In this document: positions 1-11,299 of the stretch, one piece after another
Layout of the letters: the number at the start of each line of letters is the position of its first letter
Numbering within the stretch: the first letter of the stretch is position 1
Position numbers and translations under genes: made by a program
The notes under the pieces: generated by a model
The model's database searches: none
What the model was told of the DNA's origin: nothing
The model's input: the letters and a program-made list of their open reading frames with translations, nothing else
Origin: Lentinus brumalis
Lineage: Eukaryota > Basidiomycota > Agaricomycetes > Polyporales > Polyporaceae
Assembly: GCA_001792895.1 (NCBI GenBank)
Contig: MARA01000015.1
Location: 868,001-932,000, forward strand
DNA length: 64,000 bases
Reading direction: 5' to 3'

Positions 1-68
1 ATGTCTGCAGTCTCGCACTGATCTCGCAGCACAGACCGTCGTCCCATTAAATCCCTCACGCGATGATG

Positions 69-117
69 TCTCATGTCTCATGTCTCACGTCTCACGTCTC
101 ATGTCTCACGTCTCATG
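69..117. repeat. 7-bp minisatellite
   Basis: Seven perfect-length tandem copies of the heptamer TCTCAYG (Y = T or C at the sixth base). It is non-coding as far as can be seen. The rest of 1-617 holds no recognisable gene. Confidence 0.85.
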
Positions 118-617
118 TCCCCCTACTCTCGTACGCGAATGTATCCGCAGGATGCATTCCCGGAATGAAATTACACGATCTCCGTTACTGTTGCCTGCGT
201 GAGCTGTGCGAGTGTGCCCTGGCGAAGTCAGTACTAAGCTGCAGCCTCAAGGGCAGATGTCATCGGACTGCGCGATAGATCATAGAGTGTGCATGTGAGG
301 GACTATGCAAGCGCAAAATCCGATAGGATAGACATGTCTCGAGTCGGGAGAGGACGGAGCAGCATAGCCACAGCGGGCCCGGGTAACACCGCCTAGGAGC
401 CGCCTGATTAACCGCAATTGCAGCCGATGGTCCCTCTAGGTTCGACCCCATCCACGCCCTATCGCTGCCTCTAGTCACTGTGAGTATGCGCGCACCAGTG
501 GGCCGAATCAATCGTTGACATTGGCACACCCGCAGTTGAAAGTCCGGCCCCTTCACGCGCTGTTTACAATATTCCCACGGCGCCCTTCACACTCAACAGC
601 GAGCCTCAAGCCCAGCG

Positions 618-1739
618 ATGCCGAACCTGCTCTCGTCTTTTCAAGCACTCATCACCCGCTATCTGCGACCGATGGACCACTCCCGCTTCCTGCCCAGCCT
701 TCTCGACAAGCAGGACGGACAGTCCTGTCCCTTTCAAGACTTCCATTCCCAATACCTGAGATGCCTTGGGGACTATTTCCATTCGGTCCAGAACACAGCT
801 GGTTCCGAGCGTCCACTTCTGGCGCGGTGCCGTATCTCTCGTGTCGAACTCATGAAAAAACCCTCTCTCGCCCAGCATGAGTACATCCTGATGTACATCA
901 CCATCGACGGGGCACCGTGGGCGGACCAGCCGAGCCGCGTTGGCAAGCTTGTCTGCGAACGAGCTGGGGCCGTCCCCGAGGACTCCTCCTCCTCCTCCTC
1001 CTCCTCCTCCTCAGACACCACCCGGCAGAAGCTCCCGGAGTCTATCAGGCTCTCTGGTGCACCGGGCCCGCGGGCTCTGGATCAATACGTGGTTTATGGT
1101 CCTGACTCCAACGTCGGACACCTCGACGACGTCGCATACAGGCAGGAGATGTCAGCCACCTCCTCTCTACCGCTCACCTTCCTCTTCGCCATCGTCGACG
1201 TGATCCACGAGGACAGCCAGTACTATCTTGTCCTCACCAGACAATGTTACTACTTCGCTCTGCTGCTGTACCGGGCGCTGATCCAGCAACGCGCCGCTGA
1301 ACTCAAGGCCTTGACTATGCGCGACCCGAACCTCATCGTCAATGAAGGCGACCATACCACCACGCACTCGCTCCTAGCTGGAACATTCCAGGTCCACTTC
1401 AAGCTCGTCGGCGGAGACGACATCGAAAAACACAACGCTCGGTTGGATGCGTCCTTCACCCAGGCCTTCGCGGCCTGGCAGGCGAAGGCCCAGGGTAGAG
1501 AAGACATCTGGAGCGTGGGGAAGGACAAGGATGAGGCGTTGGCCGCCAAGGATGAGGCATTGGCCGCCAAGGATGAGGCATTGGCCGCCAAGGATGAGGT
1601 GTTGGCCGCCAAGGATGAGGTGTTGGCCGCCAAGGATGAGGTGTTGGCCGCCAAGGATGAGGAGATTTTGAGGCTGCGGGCGACGGTCGCCGCTACGCAG
1701 ATGGCTGGCTCCAACGCTGTGTCAACAGCTGAGTCGTAG
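618..1739 (+). CDS. orphan protein with C-terminal heptad repeats
   Basis: A single open frame of 373 aa; I do not recognise the family. No signal peptide or clear membrane segment is visible. A serine homopolymer (10 Ser) lies near residues 123-132, encoded by a TCC run. The C-terminus (about residues 303-350) has six tandem 7-residue units of the type KDE(A/V)LAA, which should form a charged coiled coil, followed by EILRLRATVAA. The middle, with a hydrophobic stretch LTFLFAIVDVI and then YYLVLTRQCYYFALLLYRALI, may be a folded globular core. The first ATG of the frame was taken as start. It resembles the many lineage-specific Agaricomycete proteins of unknown role; a scaffold or oligomerisation function would be inference only. 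Confidence 0.6.
   Translation: MPNLLSSFQALITRYLRPMDHSRFLPSLLDKQDGQSCPFQDFHSQYLRCLGDYFHSVQNTAGSERPLLARCRISRVELMKKPSLAQHEYILMYITIDGAPWADQPSRVGKLVCERAGAVPEDSSSSSSSSSSDTTRQKLPESIRLSGAPGPRALDQYVVYGPDSNVGHLDDVAYRQEMSATSSLPLTFLFAIVDVIHEDSQYYLVLTRQCYYFALLLYRALIQQRAAELKALTMRDPNLIVNEGDHTTTHSLLAGTFQVHFKLVGGDDIEKHNARLDASFTQAFAAWQAKAQGREDIWSVGKDKDEALAAKDEALAAKDEALAAKDEVLAAKDEVLAAKDEVLAAKDEEILRLRATVAATQMAGSNAVSTAES
1530..1662 (+). repeat. 21-bp coding tandem repeat
   Basis: About six copies of a 21-bp unit (GATGAGGYRTTGGCCGCCAAG) encode the heptads at the C-terminus of the 618-1739 protein. The first units carry GCG or GCA (Ala) and the last three GTG (Val) at one position, so the array grew in two steps. 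Confidence 0.9.
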
Positions 1740-2428
1740 ACTGCAACGTCTGGTATGTACTCCTCCATTGTGCTGTACTCGTCATCGTCGATGACCCCTG
1801 CCCACAGCTCCCCAAACCACCGTTATCATCGGTGCATGCCAGGAAGTGCCTCCAGCCCAAGCGGCATTCATACCAGCAATCAAACCGCGCCTGTGAGTCT
1901 CTTTCTGTGTCGGTGTCTCGCTTCCGCGGCCCCGCCCAGTCGCGCCGACCACGGGCTCTGTGTCTATACCATAGATCTGCTGCCTCGTTTCCCGCTGTTG
2001 CCAGACTCTCGTCTTCCCTGTTCCTCTTCGTATATCCCCTGGGACTACATCTGTGTACATTACTCGCGAGTTTCGCCATGACTTTCCCCGTTGTAGCAAT
2101 GTCCTTTCGAATACGTGACTCTCCGTTGTACTTTTGTAGCTAAATGAGGCTTGAAAGCCTTACGTTCGCTCTGGGGCCCTTGTATGCATCCCGGAACGAA
2201 TCTCTCGCACCAGCATGATCGATGTCACTTAGTCGTGCCCTTCGAAGGATCAGCAACTCGCACATAAGTAAGAGAGCAAGACAACAGACGGGGACACGAT
2301 GGATTGTTAACGGCCGGACGAGTACAAAACTACGATGAACACCATACATATGCATGTCTCGACCTTCAAACGCAGAATCAGACAACAGGAATCAACAACG
2401 CAGCTACACCCGACGCTGCCAGTGCACC
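1740..2428. other. intergenic, no gene seen
   Basis: Only short overlapping open frames without family features. It lies between two convergent genes and probably holds both 3' ends. Confidence 0.5.
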
Positions 2429-4925
2429 TCACCACATCCCGAACCCTTCGCACCACTTCTCGTCGTCCGGCGCCCAGCTCGGGCCCTCGACAAACTCCAC
2501 TTCGCGCAGCGGCGCCAACGTCTCCTGGAACGTCCGCCGCGCCCGCCTCCGCCGCTCCGCCATCGGGATGCGCTTCCCGCCCCGGTGCCGCTTCTTCTTC
2601 TTTTGGGCCTCAGATCCGGGCTTCGAATCGTTTGAACTTGCGTCGGAGTCCGCGGCATAGCGTCCGCGGCGAGTACGAGTACGAGGAAGAGTTGGAAGAC
2701 CCGGGCTGCGTGAGGACACTTCGGAGTCGAGGTCGAAGTCTAAAGCTTTGCCCTTGCCCTTCCAAGGGGACGCAGAGATGCATTTGTCGCCAATCCTGAG
2801 AGACGTGGAGAGGAGGTCGCTCGTGTCCGCCTCGTGCCGCCTCGACCTCAGACGGGCCAAGAGTTCGCGAAGAACGCAACACCTATGTGATATTGGCGGC
2901 CCTTGGGGTTTCAAGCCATCCTGCTTGGCGGATTCGAACCCGAGCAGAGCCAACGACGCTTCGATGTTGTCCGCGAGGAGACGAGCGAGCGCAATACGAA
3001 GAGACGTGGTGGCTTCCCCATCCCGTTCTCCACTCTCAGGTAAACCCGACGCACGCGCCTTGACGACCTCCAGCAAGTGTCCGACATCCGGCAAGAACCG
3101 AGGCTCGAGACCGGCGTCCGAGCTGTACTGTCCCAGCGGGCTGACCATCTTCAGCAGCGCGAGCAAGTCCTCGAGCTCCGAGTCGCACAGGTCCCGCAAG
3201 TCGTCGATCGTCAGTGCCTGCAAAGCGCGAACGAGCTCCTCGAGCTCCCAGCCGTACAAGCTCGGATAGTCGTCCATGCTCAGCTCGTCCAGCATCCACA
3301 TCATCTCGTCCAGGTCCGAGCCCGAGTCGTCGCACGCGCTCCCGTCCGTGTCCGAGGCCGAGTCCAGGCCGAGATGCAGAGCGTCGAAGTCAAAGTCCGA
3401 CCCGTCCGTGTATGGGAACGCCGAGTCTGTGTCGACGGAGGAAACTTCAGTGGTGGTAGTGGCGTCCGATGCGATCCTGGCGAACGCGCGCGGGTCGCGG
3501 AAGGACTCCGGGGGTCTTCGAGGAGAGTGAGGAGCCGCGTGCACGTCCGTCCATTGAATATTTGGACGTTGATGTCCGCGCATTTGTTGCGGTGTACGAC
3601 ACGCAGGATGGTGCAGGCGAAGCGAGGGGCGATAGTGCGACCTTGGACGGGATTGCAGGCGTAGACGAACGCGGCGAGGAGGTCTTGCGTACGGAAGGCT
3701 CCGAAAGAGAGCTCCTCTTTGTCGGGTGTGGTCAAGGCTAGTGAGACCATGTCAGAGAGCTTGATTAGACACATTGTGATGCGTCACGTACCTAGCACAA
3801 GCTGTAGACCGCAAACGATCGCAAGGTTGACCTTCTCGTGATTCAGCTCCTCGATCCGTGCGAAGGCCACGTCCTCGGGACCGGCTGTGGACTTGCTGAG
3901 CCAATGGAGAACAGAGGTGGAAAGACGAAGAGATGTCACAGGAAGAAGCTCCGGATAATGGAGGGCCAGCGCTGCTTCAGTAGATGAACCGTCGTGCATT
4001 TCGAGACCTAGAACAAGAGGGGGCGGCGACCGGATGGGATAGATTGCGTAACAGTAGGCAGGCAGAAGATCGTAAATAGCGAGAGAGCCTAGAGATATGT
4101 CCACCGTTGAGTCAGCTGAGGAAGGACCGAGGAGAGCATGGAGATTGATGGGTGTAGCGAGATACGCAGACATGTCGAAGGCGTCGGGGTCGAGCAGCGC
4201 CGCGATCGTATAGTAGGTCCACTGGTACGCAGAGACTAGGCCGTTGACACTGAAAAATCCGAGGAGACCGTGGCTGCCAAGAAAGAGCCGTCGGACGATG
4301 GACGTGGTGAGGCCAGCAGTGATCGGCCACAAAGCAAGACTGTTGCGGGTTCGCATGTCTGGCGCAGAGGGGGCTGAAACTACGATGGCTTGTGAGTGCG
4401 GAGGGCCGTCGAGGGAGTAAACGATGCCGATGAAGATGCCCCGGCGACCCGACGCTCTGCAGAGGGTGTCCGTCCAAACCCAGCTTATTCGAGAGAAGAA
4501 CGCGGCGGTCCATTGGCGTATGAGAACCTGAGGGCAGATAGAATGAGCAAACGGATGTGATGCACGGTACGCAGAAAACACGTCAATCGACAACTTGGTC
4601 AGACCGTCGGAGACAGCTGAAGAATCCTCAATCCCTCCTTAGCTCCGTGTAAGCCCCGCGCTGGGAGCGGCGGAGATGTATTGCGCTCGGAAATAAAGGC
4701 ACTTACCCACAGGACGAGGACTCCCAAAGTCAACCCGATAGCAGTACGATGCTTCGTCAGGTAGTCGAGTAGGTGGCCTCCGCCAAAGCAGGCCATTTGG
4801 CGATAGACATCCATAACGCTGGAGGCGCGGCTGACCCCGCCGTAGGAGTTGACGAGGTCGTAGAAGATTGTGATGACCGTCGTGGTGAACACGGAGACGA
4901 GGCAGAAGGACCGAGACATAGCCAT
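2429..4925 (-). CDS. orphan multi-pass membrane protein with acidic/basic tail
   Basis: Three exons are read on the minus strand: 4925-4707, 4527-3792 and 3737-2429. The splice signals are gtaagt/ccctcag and gtacgt/cactag, the second with a CTGAC branch site. The predicted length is 754 aa once a one-base slip is allowed in the G5 run at 3510-3514; without it the frame is lost after LLTLLEDP. The N-terminal half is hydrophobic, with likely membrane spans around residues 7-25, 60-80 and several in exon 2 (for example LLGFFSVNGLVSAYQWTYYT). The C-terminal half is strongly acidic (Asp/Ser/Glu) and then basic, with a KKKKRHRGGKR cluster and ERRRRARR near the end. I do not recognise the family. 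The acidic and basic part could instead be a separate gene, but the shared reading frame after one base argues for fusion. Confidence 0.55.
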
Positions 4926-5877
4926 CGCCTCGACGAAGAGACGGAGGACTGAGCGAGTGAGATAGGTGTAGAGTGTACGGGTAGCGCGTCGACCCGGGCA
5001 GGTGGTGGCTCAAAAGCAAGTCTGGCGGGCAAGACGAACCACGCCCGATGGAGCTCATGCGTCGCTGCCAGCGGGAGCCGAGCGAGGTCGGGTGAAGGAC
5101 CCTTCACGCGCGGAGCATATGTCCCGCGGCAGTGTCGGCACTTGCGCTCCTTAGCATGCGATCGCCAAAGTGATCGCACTGGTACTGTCTGTTCTCCGCC
5201 TGGTCGCCGTGCTGTGGAAGCCGAGGTTGCCGGAAGGTCGGGTCCGAGTCTGGTATGTCTGTCATGCCATCTGCGACGTTCAACCCAAGTTCATGAGTAG
5301 CGAGTTTATGCAAGCCAAAATAATAGTAACCAGCCTATCCCTTGCAGTAAATATGAGGAGCACGGAGGTTTGTATGGCTATTCAGATACAGAGTTGAAGT
5401 CATGAGTGGAGGAGGCGACTCTAGCGCCTGGACAACCTCTTCCCGACTACGCGCTTACGTTACCTTTTTTGCTCAACAGCCATTCGGACCATACGCTAAC
5501 GCAGCAGGCCGTACTGGGCCCAGAATGCCGGTCACTCAGACGAACCAGAGGAATCATCGCATGTATATGTAAAGGTACAGCGGGAGCGAGGAGCGGACGG
5601 CAACTAGCAGTACACAATTCAGATACAACGGGCCGTGTCTTCGCAAGCAGGATCCATGCTAATGATCGTACAGTAAGGCGGTGGAGATAATGCAAGGGTA
5701 ACAGCAGGTATGTACAGAGTCAGTTCAGCAGTGCAGATATACAAGGTGCAGCAATACAGCGACAGCGGATGTGCGACGGAGACAGAACAAAGCAATACAA
5801 CAGCGAGGACGAACAACAAAACTGCTCAGGGAGCGCGTTAGAGGGCTGCGGCAGTCACAGACGAAACAAGCACGGAC
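4926..5877. other. intergenic, no gene seen
   Basis: It holds the putative promoter of the membrane-protein gene and the 3' flank of the BAH-PHD gene. Short open frames are present on both strands, but none has a start, splice pattern or composition that supports a gene. Confidence 0.5.
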
Positions 5878-7816
5878 CTAGATGGCGCTCTTGCACTGCG
5901 GACACTCGAACGCAGGGCCCTCGAAGAGGACCTGCATCTCCACGAATTGGCGCCACCGCCGCTCCCAATACGGCGCATGCACCGACGCGAGGAGGTCGAA
6001 CCCCTCCAGGCCATCGACCAGCCGCTGTACCATCGCATACTCGGCCTCCTCGGAGATCTCCGCGTACGGCGCGGAGTCGTCCTGGAACTGCAGCAGGCAG
6101 CGGAACGCTTCCGTCGCCTCCGGGGGGCCGGAGTGCTCGATGGCGGCGTAGACGAAGCGGCGCGCGAGGACGACGTCGGCGACATTGCCGATCGCCCAGC
6201 CGTCGGGCGCCCCGGCGCAGCGCACGATGGGCGACTGCGCGATTGCGAGGAGGCTCGGGGGCAGGTGCGCGACGATGATGGGCGAGTGGTCGAACATCTC
6301 GAGCGCGCGGAAGATGTCGAGCTGCTGGATGCTGAGACATTAGGAGAGCGTCAGCAGGGAGCGGACGTTACCTTGTCAGCGGACGCGGCGTCCTCTGCGG
6401 AGTCTTGTTCAATAAAGTACGCGAAAGTGACATTAGGGACCTCACTAGATGGATCCACTGCGAGGAGCCGGAGGCCGCGCGTTGAGGGTGGGGAGTTGGT
6501 GTCGACGTGCCGCATCGTGGTGAGGCAGGAGGCATGGTACCACTTGCGGCACCCGAGACGGGGGCAGAAGTGCATGATCGCGTCTTGAGAGGATGTGACA
6601 CTGAAACTGAGGGCGCGTCAGACAACAGCGCACAGAGGACAGCGGCAGACTCACCTCGAGCTGAAGCTGGCGGAGGGCGTGAGCCGCAGCTCCGGGTAAG
6701 GGTTGTAGGCGACTTGACATCGACAGGTATCCTCGCCGAGGAGCGGCTGGACGACGACACAATCAGTCCAGGAGGTCGAGCATCAGCGCAGAGTACTACC
6801 TTGACCACCTTGCGCCAGTACTGGAGGGTAGACCGGGTGAAGAGGTCGGTCGGACCTATTTGCGGCGGATCCAGCTCGGCCTCGTCATACTCGTGCACGT
6901 ATACGACAGCTGCGCGGGATCCGGTAAGTGACGCGAACGCACAGCGGGATTCCGTTCGAGTGCACTGCGCCGAGGGCGTCCCCGATGAGCATCAACACCT
7001 GACGAGCGCGAGACAACTCGTAAGCTTGCGCATCCACGCCCATCCCTTCGCTCATCCAGTGCGAGGCCGTCGCCGTCATGCTCTCACAAGGCCGGATGAG
7101 CGAATTGGATGGGCGTGGACGAGCCCAACCTCGGTATCACGAGCGACTCACCTTGCAATGTTTCAGGATCGAGGTAGTCGAAAGAATCCGACAAGATGCG
7201 TTCGTACGGCGAGCGTGTCGACGTGTCACTGTGGAAGGACGTTAGCTTTGATGCGACAGTCAGAACGCCAAGACTTACAACGACTTGATGTGCTCTGCGA
7301 CGTCGTTCCGTGAGAAGTACCACCGTACTTTGACCACCAGCTGCGATCGGTCCGCGCTCTCTCGCATCTCGGCGATGCGGCCTGCCCACAGGTTTGGGGA
7401 GCCGTCGCACTCGGAGTTCAGCAGAACACTAGGTCATCATCAGCGTGTATGGCAAAGAGCGACATCGTGGCACGCACTCATCGCCGCGCTTGAAAAGCGT
7501 CCTCTTGCAGCGCGAGCCGTCTACGTCACGAGTTGGTGTGTCTCTCGGGCTGAGCTGGAAGGGCTCACTAGGCATCTGGTCGTCGTCCACATTGACATCA
7601 ACTGCGGTGTGCTGCGTGAGTCTGTCTGTGTGATGGGCGGCAGCATGTGTAGTACTCACTGGTTATTGCATTGTGCCTGTATGGCAAGGCGCGAAACGCG
7701 ATCTCTGCGGCCGCCAACTCCTTCCTGGTCGGATTTGCGAGCTTTCGGGTCTTCAATGTCAATGGTCTGCTCCGCCTGCGTCGCCCGTTCTTACTACTCG
7801 AGCTCTGCGGACTCAT
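5878..7816 (-). CDS. BAH domain-PHD finger chromatin protein
   Basis: A multi-exon minus-strand gene. The N-terminus (MSPQSSSSKNGRRRRS) is basic. A BAH domain follows, with the pattern FKRGDEVLLN, LWAGRIAEMRE, VVKVRWYFSRND and then LDPPQIGPTDLFTRSTLQYW after a roughly 240-nt intron. A PHD-like zinc finger follows: CRCQ, then HFCPRLGCRKWYHASCL. The last zinc pair CPQC lies only four residues before the stop, so some 200 residues (a possible helical insert) separate the two halves of the finger. BAH-PHD proteins bind nucleosomes and modified histone tails in the nucleus; this role is inferred from the domains. The start at 7816 was chosen because it gives the basic tail; an upstream ATG in the same frame (7840) is possible. 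Splice sites were identified by eye and the small middle exons around 6600-6780 are the least certain. Confidence 0.75.
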
Positions 7817-8153
7817 GCTGCACGATAAAATCAGCAACAACCGGATGATCGTGGAGGAAGGGGTATGTCGACGTCGGAACCAACGACACTCATGGAAGCC
7901 CTCGTGTATTACAGTCTATAGGGAGCGGACAAGCTAGAGACTCCGGGAGTGTGCTGCGGCACCTGCAGCATGGACGCGCGAACCGAGCTCGACTTCACGC
8001 GCCTCGCGATACATAAGTACGCCTCGGGTAAGTACAGTAACAAAGTACCACAAACAGTCGCGCGCGGCGCGCTTCTCCGCGTAGCAGAGCGCGTTTTGCC
8101 ACAACCTCCTCCTCCTCTCCCCTCCGATCTTCCCCACGCCGAGATTACTCGCA

Positions 8154-9372
8154 ATGTCGGCCTTTGGTACATTCGGGCAGCCGCAGCAACCGCAACAGCA
8201 GCAGCAGCCGCAGCAGACAGGCGGCCTCTTCGGCGGTGGTTTTGGTTCGACCCAGAACACAACAGGTGGCTCCTTGTTCGGTAACACGCAACAGCCGCAA
8301 CAGCAACAACAACAGCAGCAGGGTGCGAACCAGGGCGGAGGGCTCTTTGGGTCGACGAACACGAACGCACAGACGGGCACGACGGGGGGTGGGCTCTTCG
8401 GCTCTACGCAGCCAAGCGGCGGAGGATTGTTTGGGAGCACGACCAACAATCAGCAACAGGGTGGCGGAGGACTGTTTGGAAACACTGGCCAGCAAGGCGC
8501 GAATACCTCTGCGCCATCGGGAGGGCTGTTTGGCTCCGCGCCAACAGGGCAAACAGGTGAGTGACAGAAGTCGGTGTGAGAATGTGGACATGGGAAGTAC
8601 ATGGGGGTGTAGATGGCACGAGGCTGCAGGTAGCTAGCGATTGACAGGAATCGGTCGCCAGGTTGCATGCGTCTAGCAGGGAGCGTGGAGGGTAGAAGAC
8701 TCGATGCCTTACAGACTGTGGCGTGAGCGTATGCGCATGCACTCTGTAACAAGGCAGGAGGTGGCCGGATAGACATCGTCATGGTTCTGATCTTCTGGTT
8801 AAAAGTAATCATGTCTTGAAGCCCCGCGCGAGTTCAGGCGCAGTATACTCTTCCCTTTGAGATGCAATGGGTCAATGGGATACTATCCCACAAGGTCTTT
8901 CTTACGCGTCGCAACATAAATGTGGCTCATTCCTTGCATTTCATCACTGCCTCCTTCAACTTCTCATATCTCAGCATCCACTGACACGCGTGCATATTTT
9001 CAGGTACATCAGGAGGTCTCTTCGGGAGCACGAACACGAACCAGCCCGCTGCAGGCACATCCGGAGGTCTCTTCGGGAACACGAACACAAACACCGGGAC
9101 GACGGGAGGAGGCCTGTTTGGCAGCACCACGGGCACAAACACCGGCGGCTCCCTCTTCGGGAATACCACAACAAATAACCAACCCGCGCCTTCAGGCGGC
9201 CTGTTTGGCTCTTCTACTGCCGCGCCCAACACGACCGGGGCCGGTCTTTTTCGCAGCACGACTGGCGCGACAGGGGGCGGGATCTTCGGCAACACCAACT
9301 CCACAGGAACGACTGGCGGTCTGTTTGGATCCACTACCACTGCGCCATCAGGCGGGCTGTTCGGCGGCCTGC

Positions 9373-9405
<33 letters not shown>

Positions 9406-10561
9406 CGACGGGGGGCTGTTTGGGACTAGCATGCTAGGAGGGAGCACGCTGTTGGGCACGTCAAGAGCCCCGACCGCGCCCAGCCCGCAACAGGACGCAC
9501 AGACGCAGTTCTGGCAACTGGCGCAGCGGATAGAGGGCATGACGCACGCGTGGAACCCGAATTCGCCGCAGTGCAGGTTCCAGGTGAGTGTTTGTTGTGT
9601 GAAGTGCTCGCACGGGTGTGGCGCTGACAAGCCCTGGCAGCACTACTTTTACAACCTTGTGGACCCCTCGCAAGTGCATCTGTATGGCCGCCCGCCAAAC
9701 GCGTACAACGAAGCGTTGTGGCAGAAGGCCGTGCGCGAGAACCCCGATCCCAGCTGGTGCGTGACTATGCTGCGCTCCTGCGACATTCGCTAACCGGTGA
9801 TACATTTGCAGCTTCGTCCCCGTTCTCGCGACCGGCTTCGACGACCTGCAGAAACGCGTCGAAGCGCAGACACAGCAAGCCGCCGCACACCAAGAAAAGC
9901 TCAAGGTTTGTCTCTATATATACACCCCTCCCACATCCACTCACATCGCATCATCGCATGAGCAGGACCTCCAAACGCGCATAGCAGCCCTCACGCAGCG
10001 CCACCAGCTCTCGAACGCCTCCCGGCTGCAGCGCGCGTCCGCCCTGCAGACACAGCTCACACACCGCGTTCTCAAGCTCGTGCAGCACCTGCACCTACTC
10101 ATCCCCGCCCTCCGCTCGTCTGCCCTCCGCCCGGAAGAGGAGGCGCTACGGACGGCGCTTGAGGAGATCGACGAGGAGGTGCGGCGGCCGGGCGGGACAG
10201 GTAGGATACGCGGGAAGCTGAACGAGCTGTGGGCACTCGTCGGGGCGGTGAGCGCAGCGCGGGAGAAGGGGCGCAGCGGCGCGGGAAGTGGAGTCGAGTG
10301 GGCAGTGGTGGACGAGGACGGGCTTGCGCAGATCGCTCAGGTGGGTTTCCTTGCTCGTCTCGTATATATGTTGGAGCTGTCGCTGACTGGTGCTGCCTTG
10401 TGCAGATTCTCGCGGAGGAGCAGGCGGGGCTGGCGCACCTGACGAAGCTGCTGCAGAAGGACATGAAGGACCTTGCTGTGATCCAGGGGTCGAGCTCGCC
10501 GGAGGAGGACCCGGACTCGCTCATGTCGTCGACTGCGACCTTGCGAGCGAGCACGCTATGA
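8154..10561 (+). CDS. NUP57: FG nucleoporin Nup57 (Nup54 family)
   Basis: A component of the central Nsp1-Nup57-Nup49 channel complex of the nuclear pore. Six exons: 8154-8556, 9004-9583, 9641-9756, 9812-9905, 9966-10340 and 10406-10561. The N-terminal half is a chain of GLFG/SLFG repeats in Gln-, Asn-, Gly- and Thr-rich spacers with CAG runs, the disordered FG barrier. The C-terminal half has the Nup54 alpha/beta motif ([20 protein letters not shown], then a phase-2 splice to [15 protein letters not shown]) and long coiled coils. The exon sum is 1724 nt; one extra G in the G6 run at 9410-9415 makes it 1725 and turns the stop GCLGLAC* into GLFGTSML, so the gene is 574 aa if that base is missing by error. 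The family assignment is firm; the frameshift is not. Confidence 0.9.
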
Positions 10562-11299
10562 TATATGAGTACGCAGGCTCGGGCGTGGTGGGGATGCTGT
10601 ATCGATAGTAGTAGTGTAGGATATACCGCTCTGCTTGGACTCCGGTCTCGGTTTGCTTTGTGCCGCGATGAATGCGCGAGAGGCTCCGCAGTGCACTGAG
10701 CACACTGCGCGAGAACGGCCGTTTTGCGAGCAGAAGGGATGCCTCTGAGCGCTTTGGCGCAGTGTCGGGAGGGATGCCATGGCCTCAGTGCCATCATCAA
10801 TAGCAGACATGGAGGCACTAACCACACTTGATCGGGGCACTAACCACATATGCAGCGGGCAGCACGGAAGATTATTGATTACGCTCACACACAGTATTGC
10901 AGATAACTTCAACCCCCCTTGTACGCAATCCCCTCTCGCATGCGTCGCCTTAGATCACACTGACAGCCGGAACCCAGGGGCCCTTCTCAACTTGAACACT
11001 TTCCATTTACGGAACGCTCACATTCGGAAGCGCGCGCTTCCCACTGGTCGCAACTTGCAAGTCTTAGTTAGGAGCCAGGTCTAACCACACGCACGAACCC
11101 ACTCCGAAACCCACAGCCCTTCCAGGTACCCTCCTCCTCTCAAAGATCTCTGGTAGACGGTGTATCCCATCCATTTCCTTGTACACGGGGAGCACACGAA
11201 GGCCCCATACAAAGCAAACATCTCGTCCACCGAGAAGCACGCGATCTTCCAGGCCGTCGGCGTGGCAATCGACAAAAGGCAAGAGGCCTAGGCAAAGAG
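10562..11299. other. intergenic, no gene seen
   Basis: Between the Nup57 stop and the first supported FunK1 exon. An additional 5' FunK1 exon may hide in 11060-11299, but I could not define it. Confidence 0.45.

Noticed and set aside
420..460. GGTTCGA motif resembling a tRNA T-loop
   Set aside because: The bases on both sides do not pair as a T stem, and no anticodon or acceptor arm is found.
2925..2950. GGTTCGAATCC on the minus strand, tRNA-like
   Set aside because: It lies inside the membrane-protein coding sequence (LLGFESAK) and has no cloverleaf.
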